Of a stretch of DNA of 6,459 nucleotides, positions 1-6,417 are shown piece by piece (within the stretch, counting starts at the first letter, position 1; each line of letters opens with the position of its first letter). A program made the translations under genes and the position numbers. The notes under the pieces were generated by a model. That model did no database searches and was not told the DNA's origin. It saw only the letters and a program-made list of their open reading frames with translations. Origin of the DNA: Burkholderiaceae bacterium (GTDB lineage Bacteria > Pseudomonadota > Gammaproteobacteria > Burkholderiales > Burkholderiaceae); NCBI GenBank assembly GCA_947461335.1, contig CANHLB010000103.1, forward strand, positions 1 through 6,459. The letters run 5' to 3'.

Positions 1-1070
1 CAACCATCATTGCGGTGATCGCTAGCAATGCAAAATTACGCTTTCGTTGGACATTAACAAGCACTGTCCTAGGTTTAATTGGCTTTGCGCTTTGGCCCAT
101 CATTTGGTATCTCGCTGATCTTCCTGATCAGTGGCGCCACATTGCGCAAGAAGGGTGGCGCAATATGCCAGAAATGCGCACCACTCCCTCCATGGCATCT
201 CTGAGTGTTTTGAGCGTGAACTTCTGGGCATATGCTTGGCCTGTTTGGCCCTTAGCAATTATCTCCTTAGCCCACTGGGGTCGTGTTAAAGAAGCCGGCG
301 CCTGGCGCGCCCCGCATCTATGTATTCCACTCAGTCTTTTTATTGGCAGCTTGATTTATGTTTTATTTCGACTTGAAGCGAATGAACATGATTTATTAAT
401 TTTGATCCCAAGTCTATCGATCATCGCTGCGTTCAGCCTCCCCATTCTAAAACGCAGCATGATTAGCTTTATAGATTGGTTTGCGATGTTTAGCTTTACG
501 ATCATCGCCATTGCCATTTGGGTCATTTGGTTGGCAAAAGTCACTGGCTACCCAGAATCTACTGCTGCCAATCTCAATAGATTACTTCCGGGCTTTGAGG
601 GTCAATTTAATGTCCTTTCCTTTATTGTGGCGCTGACCATTACTGGGGTCTGGTTTGCAGTAGTACGCTGGAGAACCTCACGCGCTCCAAAAGAAATTTG
701 GCGCTGTCTCATCATTTCTGCATCTGGAACTACCTTGATGTGGGTCTTACTCATGACTTTGTGGCTACCCACTATTAATTACGCCAAAACATACCGCTAT
801 GTATCAGCTCGGCTATCACAGGTGGTGCCCACTGACGGCGGCTGTATTGATACTAGCAACCTTGGTCTTGCGCAGCTTGCTTCATTTGACTACTTTACCA
901 AGTTAAAACTACGTGATGATCCGAGTTGCCCATGGATGTTGACACACAGCCAATCAGAAGCTAAAGCGTATGCACAACTCAATAATAAAAAATTAAGTTT
1001 AATTTGGGAAGATCGTCGTGCTGCTGACCGCGATGAACGTCTCCGTCTTTACGAAGTCACTTCGGAATAA
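1..1070 (+). CDS. Glycosyltransferase family 39 (ArnT/PMT-like) membrane protein, 3' part only
   Basis: The gene is cut by the left window edge. The frame is open from the first full codon at base 3, and the GTG at 15 is only an internal codon. Numbering residues from that GTG, the visible 351 residues hold about six or seven hydrophobic membrane segments, near 14-34, 67-87, 101-118, 127-145, 154-174, 199-217 and 231-252. A soluble C-terminal domain of about 95 residues follows, with Cys277 and Cys305 that could form a disulfide if it is periplasmic. This layout fits the back half of a lipid-linked sugar transferase of the GT39/ArnT class. These enzymes move a sugar from an undecaprenyl-phosphate carrier to lipid A or another envelope acceptor. 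The catalytic Asp and Glu of the first periplasmic loop would lie upstream of the window, so activity and substrate cannot be judged. Its stop lies 3 bp before the exporter gene. Confidence 0.72.
   Translation, partial: TIIAVIASNAKLRFRWTLTSTVLGLIGFALWPIIWYLADLPDQWRHIAQEGWRNMPEMRTTPSMASLSVLSVNFWAYAWPVWPLAIISLAHWGRVKEAGAWRAPHLCIPLSLFIGSLIYVLFRLEANEHDLLILIPSLSIIAAFSLPILKRSMISFIDWFAMFSFTIIAIAIWVIWLAKVTGYPESTAANLNRLLPGFEGQFNVLSFIVALTITGVWFAVVRWRTSRAPKEIWRCLIISASGTTLMWVLLMTLWLPTINYAKTYRYVSARLSQVVPTDGGCIDTSNLGLAQLASFDYFTKLKLRDDPSCPWMLTHSQSEAKAYAQLNNKKLSLIWEDRRAADRDERLRLYEVTSE
1064..1067 (+). promoter_or_regulatory. Ribosome binding site of the MATE gene, inside the end of the GT39 gene
   Basis: GGAA lies in the last codons of the glycosyltransferase gene, 6 bases before the GTG at 1074. 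It is short, but it supports GTG 1074, or the adjacent TTG 1077, as start. No ATG occurs in this frame until codon 40, inside the first membrane helix. The arrangement suggests translation of the exporter is coupled to that of the upstream gene. Confidence 0.4.
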
Positions 1071-1073
1071 TTT

Positions 1074-2465
1074 GTGTTGCACTTTAAGTTATCGCGCCTA
1101 CGCGAGGATGTCCCTGCTCTACTAAAACTCGCCGGCCCTCTTCTCATTGGTCAATTAGCAGTCATTGCCTTTGGTGTACTAGATACCGCAATGACAGCCC
1201 GCTACTCAGCAGAAGACTTAGCTGCTCTAGCCATGGCCTCAGCAATATTTATTAGCGTGTATGTTGGCTTAACGGGCGTGGTATCGGCTCTCGCACCTAT
1301 TGCTGGGCAACTCTTTGGTGCAAAACGGTATTCTGAAATCGGTGAAGAAGTTAGGCAAGCGACATGGCTCGCATTAGCCCTTACTATTCTTGGCTGTTTT
1401 ATTTTGCTCAATGCAGACCAGGTCATCGAAATTTCTCGTGTTAGCCCAGACATTGAAGGCAAAGCAAGGTTATATCTCAACATTCTGGCGATTGGTTTAC
1501 CTGCAAGCATGGTGATGCGTGTCTTGATCGCTTTCCATAACGCCGTGTCTCGTCCCGCCGTTATCACGGTAGTACAACTCATCGGCTTAGCACTAAAGCT
1601 GCCACTGAACTTGCTCTTTATTTATGGCGGCTTTGGCATAGAAGGCATGGGAGGTCCGGGATGCGCAGTAGCTACCGTGATCATCAGCTGGACCTGGATG
1701 CTCTTGACCTTAGGCTTTGTACTCTTTGACCGCTTTTACAGACCTTTTGCAATCTTTGCGCGTTTTAGCATGCCCGACTGGCACCGCATCTGGGTACTCC
1801 TAAAGCTAGGCGCACCTATTGGCTTTAGTTATCTCATTGAAGTGACTTCATTCACCTTCATGTCGCTCTTTATTGCACGCCTTGGCACGACCGCCTTAGC
1901 AGGTCATCAGATTGTGGCCAATATGGGTACGGTGATTTATATGGTCCCTCTCTCCCTGTCGATTGCAACGATGACTTTAGTGTCGCAATCGATTGGTGCT
2001 AATAAACCAGAACGTGCTGAGGAAATTGGCTGGTCTTCTGTTGTCTTCACCACAGCTACTTGCATCACGATCGGTATTGCAGTTTGGGTTTTCAGAATGC
2101 AGCTTTTGGATCTATATGACCCCCCTGAAGAAGTGAAAATATTCTCTATTCCACTCTTTTTGTTTATCGCTTTTTATCAAGTCTTTGATGCTTTGCAGGT
2201 GACTGCCGCATTTATTCTACGAGCCTACCGAATTGCCTTTTGGCCGATGGTAATTTATGCAGGCTCCCTCTGGGGTGTAGGTCTTGGTGGCGGTTACCTG
2301 ATGGGCTTTAATGTTTTTGGAAATGTGCCAACCTTCTTGCAAGGTGCTAATGGCTTCTGGGCTGGCAATAGCATCAGCCTTGCGCTAGCTGCTTGCTTTT
2401 TGCTCTACCTTTTTAGAAAAACAGCGGAGCGCTATGAAAAAACGCATCCGCCACTTGAGGTTTAG
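1074..2465 (+). CDS. MATE family multidrug/cation antiporter (NorM-like)
   Basis: This is a complete 463-residue inner-membrane protein, a normal length for the 12-helix MATE family, which exports cationic drugs or metabolites against Na+ or H+. The two halves show the expected internal repeat. The first half has A-P-I-A-G-Q-L-F-G-A-K near residues 74-84. The second has P-L-S-L-S-I-A-T followed by L-V-S-Q-S-I-G-A near 292-309. Three membrane acids, D37, E256 and D372, sit almost exactly where Vibrio cholerae NorM has its cation-site residues D36, E255 and D371, so the coupling machinery looks intact. The start is taken as GTG 1074 because no ATG is available before codon 40. The gene follows the glycosyltransferase by 3 bp and is probably in its transcript. 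The substrate cannot be read from the sequence. It could export a drug-like compound or an endogenous metabolite. Confidence 0.93.
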   Translation: MLHFKLSRLREDVPALLKLAGPLLIGQLAVIAFGVLDTAMTARYSAEDLAALAMASAIFISVYVGLTGVVSALAPIAGQLFGAKRYSEIGEEVRQATWLALALTILGCFILLNADQVIEISRVSPDIEGKARLYLNILAIGLPASMVMRVLIAFHNAVSRPAVITVVQLIGLALKLPLNLLFIYGGFGIEGMGGPGCAVATVIISWTWMLLTLGFVLFDRFYRPFAIFARFSMPDWHRIWVLLKLGAPIGFSYLIEVTSFTFMSLFIARLGTTALAGHQIVANMGTVIYMVPLSLSIATMTLVSQSIGANKPERAEEIGWSSVVFTTATCITIGIAVWVFRMQLLDLYDPPEEVKIFSIPLFLFIAFYQVFDALQVTAAFILRAYRIAFWPMVIYAGSLWGVGLGGGYLMGFNVFGNVPTFLQGANGFWAGNSISLALAACFLLYLFRKTAERYEKTHPPLEV

Positions 2466-2491
2466 CAGTCTATTTTATATTTGCTGATGGT

Positions 2492-3535
2492 TTACTTATA
2501 GACTTTTAAAGTAGAAGCATCATCATCAAGGCGGCGTTTGAGATTTCGTTCGTAACCAGCAGATCCTGGGTTATTGGTAATGAAGTTCTGTGCGGCTAAG
2601 TTCTTACGTACATCTTCCGCTAGATCTAACGACGCTAACTTCATCAGTTTCGCTGAACTTGGCTTATAGCCAGTATCTCTCCCATCGATTTGAACATCCT
2701 TGCTCTCACCTGAAGCCACAAACGAGGCTACGATTTGATTTGTCTTGGTATCAATAATATTAAAGTCGACTGTGACCTCAAGCGTCATCTGATGTGAAGT
2801 CGATTTTGTCCCAGGAATGTCAGAGACGTTATCGGTGTTGGAAACTTCGGCCAAAACACCATACAAGACATAGTCAGCATCGCCAAAGTCGCCCGCTTTA
2901 ATCCGCTTGACGATATCAAAGTACTCATCGCCTTGATTGGGCATAGCAACCGTTGCTTTAGCCTGAACTACTTTGTAGCCTGATTTAATTAAAAGCCCAC
3001 GAATAGGGTTGGCTAAGTAGCGCAGCTCACCATATTCCATCTTGTTCTCATAACCAGACTTCTTCGAACTTTGTGTTTCGGCATCAGAGCTATTGCTTGA
3101 TGCCTGAGTATCTACTGGGGTCACTATCGGAGCAGTACCTGGAGCAGTCGACTTTGGGTCAGCCAAATTAGTGAACTTGACAGGAAACTGAGAAGAATTT
3201 GGTCCGCCAGTTAAGGCGGAGGCATTGGCTTTATCAGCATCTAGCTCAATAGTTCTAGGCGCAATAGTAGAGGTAATGTTGTTATTGGTCTTATTACGGG
3301 TCTCTTCAATAAAGACCAAGTTCTTACCCTCTTTTTTAAAATAGATGTCCGTTACTGCTATCGACTTTGATGCTGATTTAAGTATCTCAGCAGAGATCAC
3401 AGGATTTTTTGGGGGATCTGCTGCTACTTGTCCAACAATGGCCTGCTCTTTTGATGGTGGCTTGCTAGCACAGCCAGCTAAGACCAGCAAACTAACGCCA
3501 GCAAAAGCGAGAAGCGTGTTTTTCATTAATGGCAT
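2492..3535 (-). CDS. CsgG/LpoB-fold outer-membrane lipoprotein, last gene of the operon
   Basis: The 347-residue protein opens with a lipoprotein signal peptide (K5, hydrophobic 8-20, lipobox L-A-G-C with Cys22). Residue +2 is Ala, so outer-membrane sorting is expected. Cys22 is the only cysteine. Residues 50-120 form a first, unrecognised segment. About 125-160 is a Pro/Ser/Thr-rich linker. Residues 168-315 look like a CsgG/LpoB-type alpha/beta domain: an I-R-x-x-L-x-K-S-G helix end at 178-186, A-D-Y-V-L-Y-G at 220-226, and a strand pair ending in I-I-D-T near 260-263. The end is basic and acidic (K-R-R-L-D-D-D). ATG 3535 is preferred over ATG 3526 because AGGA lies 9 bases before it. The gene follows the LpoB-like gene by 16 bp. 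CsgG relatives are outer-membrane secretion or assembly lipoproteins, but the pore-forming hairpins of CsgG are not evident. The specific role is unknown. Confidence 0.72.
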   Translation of the reverse strand: MPLMKNTLLAFAGVSLLVLAGCASKPPSKEQAIVGQVAADPPKNPVISAEILKSASKSIAVTDIYFKKEGKNLVFIEETRNKTNNNITSTIAPRTIELDADKANASALTGGPNSSQFPVKFTNLADPKSTAPGTAPIVTPVDTQASSNSSDAETQSSKKSGYENKMEYGELRYLANPIRGLLIKSGYKVVQAKATVAMPNQGDEYFDIVKRIKAGDFGDADYVLYGVLAEVSNTDNVSDIPGTKSTSHQMTLEVTVDFNIIDTKTNQIVASFVASGESKDVQIDGRDTGYKPSSAKLMKLASLDLAEDVRKNLAAQNFITNNPGSAGYERNLKRRLDDDASTLKVYK

Positions 3536-3544
3536 GAAATCTTA

Positions 3545-3548
3545 TCCT
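3545..3548 (-). promoter_or_regulatory. Ribosome binding site deciding the start of the CsgG-like gene
   Basis: On the minus strand AGGA lies 9 bases upstream of ATG 3535. The in-frame ATG three codons later would be 18 bases away, so the first ATG is the likely start. The site lies in the 16-bp gap after the LpoB-like gene's stop. Confidence 0.5.
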
Positions 3549-3551
3549 GGG

Positions 3552-4148
3552 TTATCGAGTTGCAGTCTTACGAATTTCTTTTTCATCAGCCCATTCAAGT
3601 AGGCCAGATTCGTTATTAATGAGATTCAAATTGAAAACGTAGTAAACATCTTTAAGGTCTTTCGTATTTTTAACAATCGATGCAATTGAGCCTTCGATAC
3701 GATATTGAGCGCCCTGCATATTACCTGTCTTGGCAATCGTGCTGTTCTTATATAGCCCTGATTGATTCTGACGCTTTAACTCTTCGGTTTGGTTTTGCAT
3801 TTCTGAGACGCTCACAGCAAAGCGCACTTGCCCACTCTTCATCAGTTGCGTACGGATCTTATCGGTGATGACGCGGGTATCAATATACTCAGAAGTCTTA
3901 TTCTTTACATCAGCCAAGGTCACAATCGGCGCATCCTTACTTCCGGAGATTGCCTTAGATTGTAAAAGCGATCGTGTCATTGCTTCAGCAATCATTTGGA
4001 GATCAGTAGATCCATAGTTTGCATTTACGGTCTCTACAGCCTTAGCATCGCCATAACGCACTTGCGGTCCTGAGCAAGCACAGAGCAAGGCTACTGAGAT
4101 AGTGAGTGCAGATAATTGGATAGTTTTAATGTATGTTTTCATGATCAT
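3552..4148 (-). CDS. lpoB: LpoB-like lipoprotein (putative PBP1B activator)
   Basis: The 198-residue protein has a signal peptide (K4, K8, hydrophobic 10-22) and lipobox L-C-A-C with Cys25 and Ser at +2, which predicts outer-membrane anchoring. The rest resembles the globular domain of E. coli LpoB, the activator of the peptidoglycan synthase PBP1B. It has the strand P-I-V-T-L-A-D-V-K-N-K-T at 74-85 (E. coli has V-D-S-V-N-N-R-T), the helix I-R-T-Q-L-M-K-S-G at 98-106, G-A-Q-Y at 146-149 (E. coli G-A-H-Y), and a last strand reaching E-W-A-D-E-K at 185-190. The long proline-rich linker that follows the lipidated Cys in E. coli LpoB is absent. Only about 48 residues, without proline enrichment, separate Cys25 from the fold. 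An alternative start at ATG 4142 would leave the signal peptide intact. The YcfL-like neighbour 18 bp upstream supports the assignment. Whether it still acts on a PBP is not shown. Confidence 0.82.
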   Translation of the reverse strand: MIMKTYIKTIQLSALTISVALLCACSGPQVRYGDAKAVETVNANYGSTDLQMIAEAMTRSLLQSKAISGSKDAPIVTLADVKNKTSEYIDTRVITDKIRTQLMKSGQVRFAVSVSEMQNQTEELKRQNQSGLYKNSTIAKTGNMQGAQYRIEGSIASIVKNTKDLKDVYYVFNLNLINNESGLLEWADEKEIRKTATR

Positions 4149-4166
4149 GATTGATACTCTATTGAG

Positions 4167-4523
4167 TTATTTATATTGATTTAATTCAAAACGGAAATCC
4201 GTTGCATCTGGTGTTGGCGCTATCCCCATGATAACGGTCGTCTGCCCTTTACCTACGGTAACAGGCTTCCATGCCTCCTCATCAGTCACGGTCATCCCAT
4301 TCTTACCAATCCACTTGAATCGATAAGAGACCAAATTAGACTTGCTATCGTTCAGAATGGTGACCTGAGCAGTGAGTACGCCATTACGCATTAAGCTACG
4401 CATATCAGTAATCTGAATGCTATCAGTATCGCCCATGCGGATCGTCATATCCTTCATAGAAGGAGTTGAACTGCAGGCAACTAAGGCAATGGCTGCCAAT
4501 AAAGTTAAAAGGTATTTTTGCAT
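4167..4523 (-). CDS. ycfL: YcfL-like DUF1425 lipoprotein
   Basis: This small 118-residue lipoprotein has K3, a hydrophobic stretch at 4-15, and lipobox L-V-A-C with Cys17 and Ser-Ser after it, so outer-membrane targeting is expected. The mature part reads as a small beta-sandwich of the DUF1425/YcfL family. It has a strand with V-L-T-A-Q-V-T-I-L-N-D near 49-59, the family-typical Y-R-F-K-W-I near 67-72, E-A-W at 83-85, and I-A-P-T-P-D-A-T-D-F-R-F near 101-112. The family has no established biochemical role. In E. coli ycfL sits next to lpoB, and that order is kept here with the LpoB-like gene 18 bp downstream. The Shine-Dalgarno sequence AGGAAG lies 7 bases before the ATG and overlaps the stop codon of the preceding gene, which points to coupled translation. 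Confidence 0.85.
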   Translation of the reverse strand: MQKYLLTLLAAIALVACSSTPSMKDMTIRMGDTDSIQITDMRSLMRNGVLTAQVTILNDSKSNLVSYRFKWIGKNGMTVTDEEAWKPVTVGKGQTTVIMGIAPTPDATDFRFELNQYK

Positions 4524-4530
4524 GCTAGGT

Positions 4531-4537
4531 CTTCCTA
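4531..4537 (-). promoter_or_regulatory. Shine-Dalgarno of the YcfL-like gene fused to the upstream stop codon
   Basis: On the minus strand TAGGAAG contains both the TAG stop of the 591-residue gene (4535-4537) and the AGGAAG ribosome site of the next gene, 7 bases before its ATG. Ribosomes ending the first gene would stop on the entry site of the second, so the two products are probably made in linked amounts. Confidence 0.65.
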
Positions 4538-6310
4538 ATTAAAAAGCTGCTGAAGGCTGTTGAGTAGATTGGGTGGCTCGTACGGCTTCAACCCATCCAT
4601 ATTACTGCTTGCAGGACTCGGGGTTGAGCTAGGTTCAGGGCCTGAAGCGGGAGGAAGAGCAAGAGGTATGGGCTCTAGGGGTGTACTGGCTTCTTGTGGC
4701 TTGCTGCCACCAAAGCTAAATAAGCTCTTTAGCCCATCAAATAAACCCTCTTTGGGCTTTGCCTCATCAAGGCTTGTCTTTGGAATGATTGCAACCGGAT
4801 TAGCAATAGTTTGTGGCGCTAGCACTTGTGGCTTTGGAGGCAGCGCTGCTGGATCATTTGAAGTCAAAACCGTTGCTTTGTTTCTGAACATACGGATATA
4901 AACGACGTTATATCCGCCCACTAAATTCACTATCTGACTTTGCGTTACCCCAGATGGTAATGTGTATTTCAGAACATTGGGCCCAATGGGTAAGCCCATT
5001 CTGGCCATGTACGTTTGTGCTGGTAAGGTTGACCAATGGCGTACATCTGTAACATTAATAGCCTGCAATCCATAACCAGTAATCATTCCAGCAATGGCAC
5101 CGATAATAGCTGCACTATTATTTTGGTTATTTTGATTATTTTTTCTTGCTGCCTGTTGAGCAGTTTGATCAGCCATGTATTGAGCCGCTAATGAAACGAG
5201 CGCTCTGCTAGTTGCTCTTAAAACGTAGCCAGGCATCTCATCTTGCAAATTCTTTCTAGCCATGGCATCGATATTGGCAACTAGCTCTGGATTTGCCGTA
5301 CGGTCCCCTATTTGAATATAGCTAGGGGTGTAACGCTCAGTGGATTTTTCTATTACTGGAAAGGTTAGAGTAACTAATTTAGGGCCACTGCCGATATTGA
5401 AAGTTTGACTGAGTTGATAAGGACTAATCTTTGGCATATACCCCGTATCGATGATGATTAAGGTATCTGCAAAACTTTTTTTACTTTGGTTCGCTATATT
5501 AGAATCTAATTTCGCAATGCTGGTTTTAAAAAAGTTCACTGAGGGACGCAATTCAATCGCTAGTCGATAGCCAGGAGCTGCAAGACTAGCCTCCCCTTGT
5601 GACTCATGAATGAAGCCTGATAGATAGTATGCCCCTGGATTTTGATACGAGTTTTTGAGGCTGCGTGTTTCCTCATCATCTAATAAGTTAATTGGGTAGC
5701 CATTAATATCTTGGATACGGCTAGAGGCACCTCGCGTCTTTTGATTATTTTGCTGTTCTTGCGTTGTCTTTGATACCGCCGCCACCTTACTCTGAATGAG
5801 CTCCTCAATGACCTTCTCTCGTTGAGCCATTTTCTTAGCTTCAACCATTGCGTCATTCCAATTCCCTTGCGTAAGATGATTTAAGGCAAGAGTTTGACTT
5901 AAAAAGCTAATCTCATAGGGCTTTGGGTCATAGTTACTACTAAATCCCTCTGAAAGAATATAAGAACTAGTATTGGTAAAAGAGCGTTTGAGTTTATCGC
6001 TAGTGCTTATTTCCCATTGCCCCACGAGTTGATCAGCTTGCAATAGATTTTTTGTACTACTGGGAATTTGACTAGCGCCCTGTAGTCGCTGAACCTCGCC
6101 CAGCTCTAGGTAGTACAAGGTATTTTTATCTTTGAAAACATTCTGAATGGTTGCAGAAGTACTTTGCATATCACCATTCTTAAACTGATTAATAGATTCA
6201 TTCATCTTAATCTGTTGAGTCTGCGTTGCGCACCCCGTTAAGAAACAAACGCCAACAAGCGACATGGCCAAACCGAGTTTAGAAAAGTCTAATGCTAAAA
6301 ATTTAATCAA
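4535..6310 (-). CDS. COG3014-like large outer-membrane lipoprotein, first gene of the operon
   Basis: The 591-residue protein has a signal peptide (K3, K11, hydrophobic 12-25) and lipobox L-T-G-C with Cys27, its only cysteine outside the signal peptide. Residues about 40-265 are helical and TPR-like, for example L-A-L-N-H-L-T-Q-G-N-W-N-D-A at 141-154 and Y-Y-L-S-G-F near 228-233. Then come a strand with L-I-I-I-D-T-G near 284-290, an Asn/Gln-rich run at 391-398, a glycine zipper G404-G408-G412, and D422-x-R-x-W426-x-x-L-P430. Residues from 485 on form a proline-rich tail with two Leu/Phe motifs. The order glycine-rich segment, D-x-R-x-W-x-x-L-P, then R-M-G-L-P-I-G matches my memory of COG3014 proteins, which in some gammaproteobacteria lie beside ycfL and lpoB. 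The start is TTG 6310. The only later ATG (codon 16) would leave an 11-residue signal with no positive charge. Function is unknown; a periplasm-facing scaffold is an inference. Confidence 0.75.
   Translation of the reverse strand: MIKFLALDFSKLGLAMSLVGVCFLTGCATQTQQIKMNESINQFKNGDMQSTSATIQNVFKDKNTLYYLELGEVQRLQGASQIPSSTKNLLQADQLVGQWEISTSDKLKRSFTNTSSYILSEGFSSNYDPKPYEISFLSQTLALNHLTQGNWNDAMVEAKKMAQREKVIEELIQSKVAAVSKTTQEQQNNQKTRGASSRIQDINGYPINLLDDEETRSLKNSYQNPGAYYLSGFIHESQGEASLAAPGYRLAIELRPSVNFFKTSIAKLDSNIANQSKKSFADTLIIIDTGYMPKISPYQLSQTFNIGSGPKLVTLTFPVIEKSTERYTPSYIQIGDRTANPELVANIDAMARKNLQDEMPGYVLRATSRALVSLAAQYMADQTAQQAARKNNQNNQNNSAAIIGAIAGMITGYGLQAINVTDVRHWSTLPAQTYMARMGLPIGPNVLKYTLPSGVTQSQIVNLVGGYNVVYIRMFRNKATVLTSNDPAALPPKPQVLAPQTIANPVAIIPKTSLDEAKPKEGLFDGLKSLFSFGGSKPQEASTPLEPIPLALPPASGPEPSSTPSPASSNMDGLKPYEPPNLLNSLQQLFN
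4541..4567 (-). repeat. Second copy of the Leu/Phe motif (protein level), C-terminal end
   Basis: This codes residues 582-590 of the COG3014-like protein, L-L-N-S-L-Q-Q-L-F, one residue before the end. It matches the copy at 4718-4744 with the pattern L-[FL]-[DN]-[GS]-L-[KQ]-[SQ]-L-F. The DNA of the two copies differs, so this is a peptide-level repeat. Confidence 0.5.
4718..4744 (-). repeat. First copy of the Leu/Phe motif (protein level)
   Basis: This codes residues 523-531, L-F-D-G-L-K-S-L-F, before a linker of about 50 residues rich in Pro, Ser and Ala. It pairs with the copy at 4541-4567. Both would be short amphipathic helices on an otherwise disordered tail. Confidence 0.5.
5117..5140 (-). 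repeat. Asn/Gln-rich codon tract in the COG3014-like gene
   Basis: The minus strand reads AAT, AAC and CAA codons giving N-N-Q-N-N-Q-N-N at residues 391-398, directly before the glycine zipper. It is likely a flexible spacer that can vary in length by slippage. Confidence 0.55.
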
Positions 6311-6417
6311 ATTTATCGGAATTGCTTTATGTAAGGACTGCCTCAGTATTCCTATTCCATACCTATATAACGCACTAAATAGGCATAAGCTGACAAGAAA
6401 ATAGCTTATTTATGGCT

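Noticed and set aside
1202..1582. 126-codon open frame on the minus strand
   Set aside because: It lies wholly opposite the MATE gene, whose product has clear family motifs; the antisense protein shows no recognisable domain.
2466..2491. Possible bidirectional terminator between the convergent genes
   Set aside because: Only a 4-bp AGCA/TGCT pairing around an AT-rich loop is visible, which is not enough.
2502..2512. ACTTT-T-AAAGT inverted repeat near the convergent gene ends
   Set aside because: It is AT-rich, inside the end of the CsgG-like gene, too weak as a stem and has no T-run; not a terminator.
3345..3602. 85-codon open frame on the plus strand crossing two minus-strand genes
   Set aside because: It has no family resemblance and lies antisense to two signal-peptide-bearing lipoprotein genes.
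4560..4901. 113-codon open frame on the plus strand
   Set aside because: It is opposite the proline-rich tail of the COG3014-like gene; its Gly/Ser-rich product is the expected mirror of Pro/Ala codons.
6365..6396. Sigma-70-like promoter TTGTCA / TTATAT on the minus strand
   Set aside because: The spacer is 20 bases, too long for a confident call, and AT-rich DNA gives such matches by chance.
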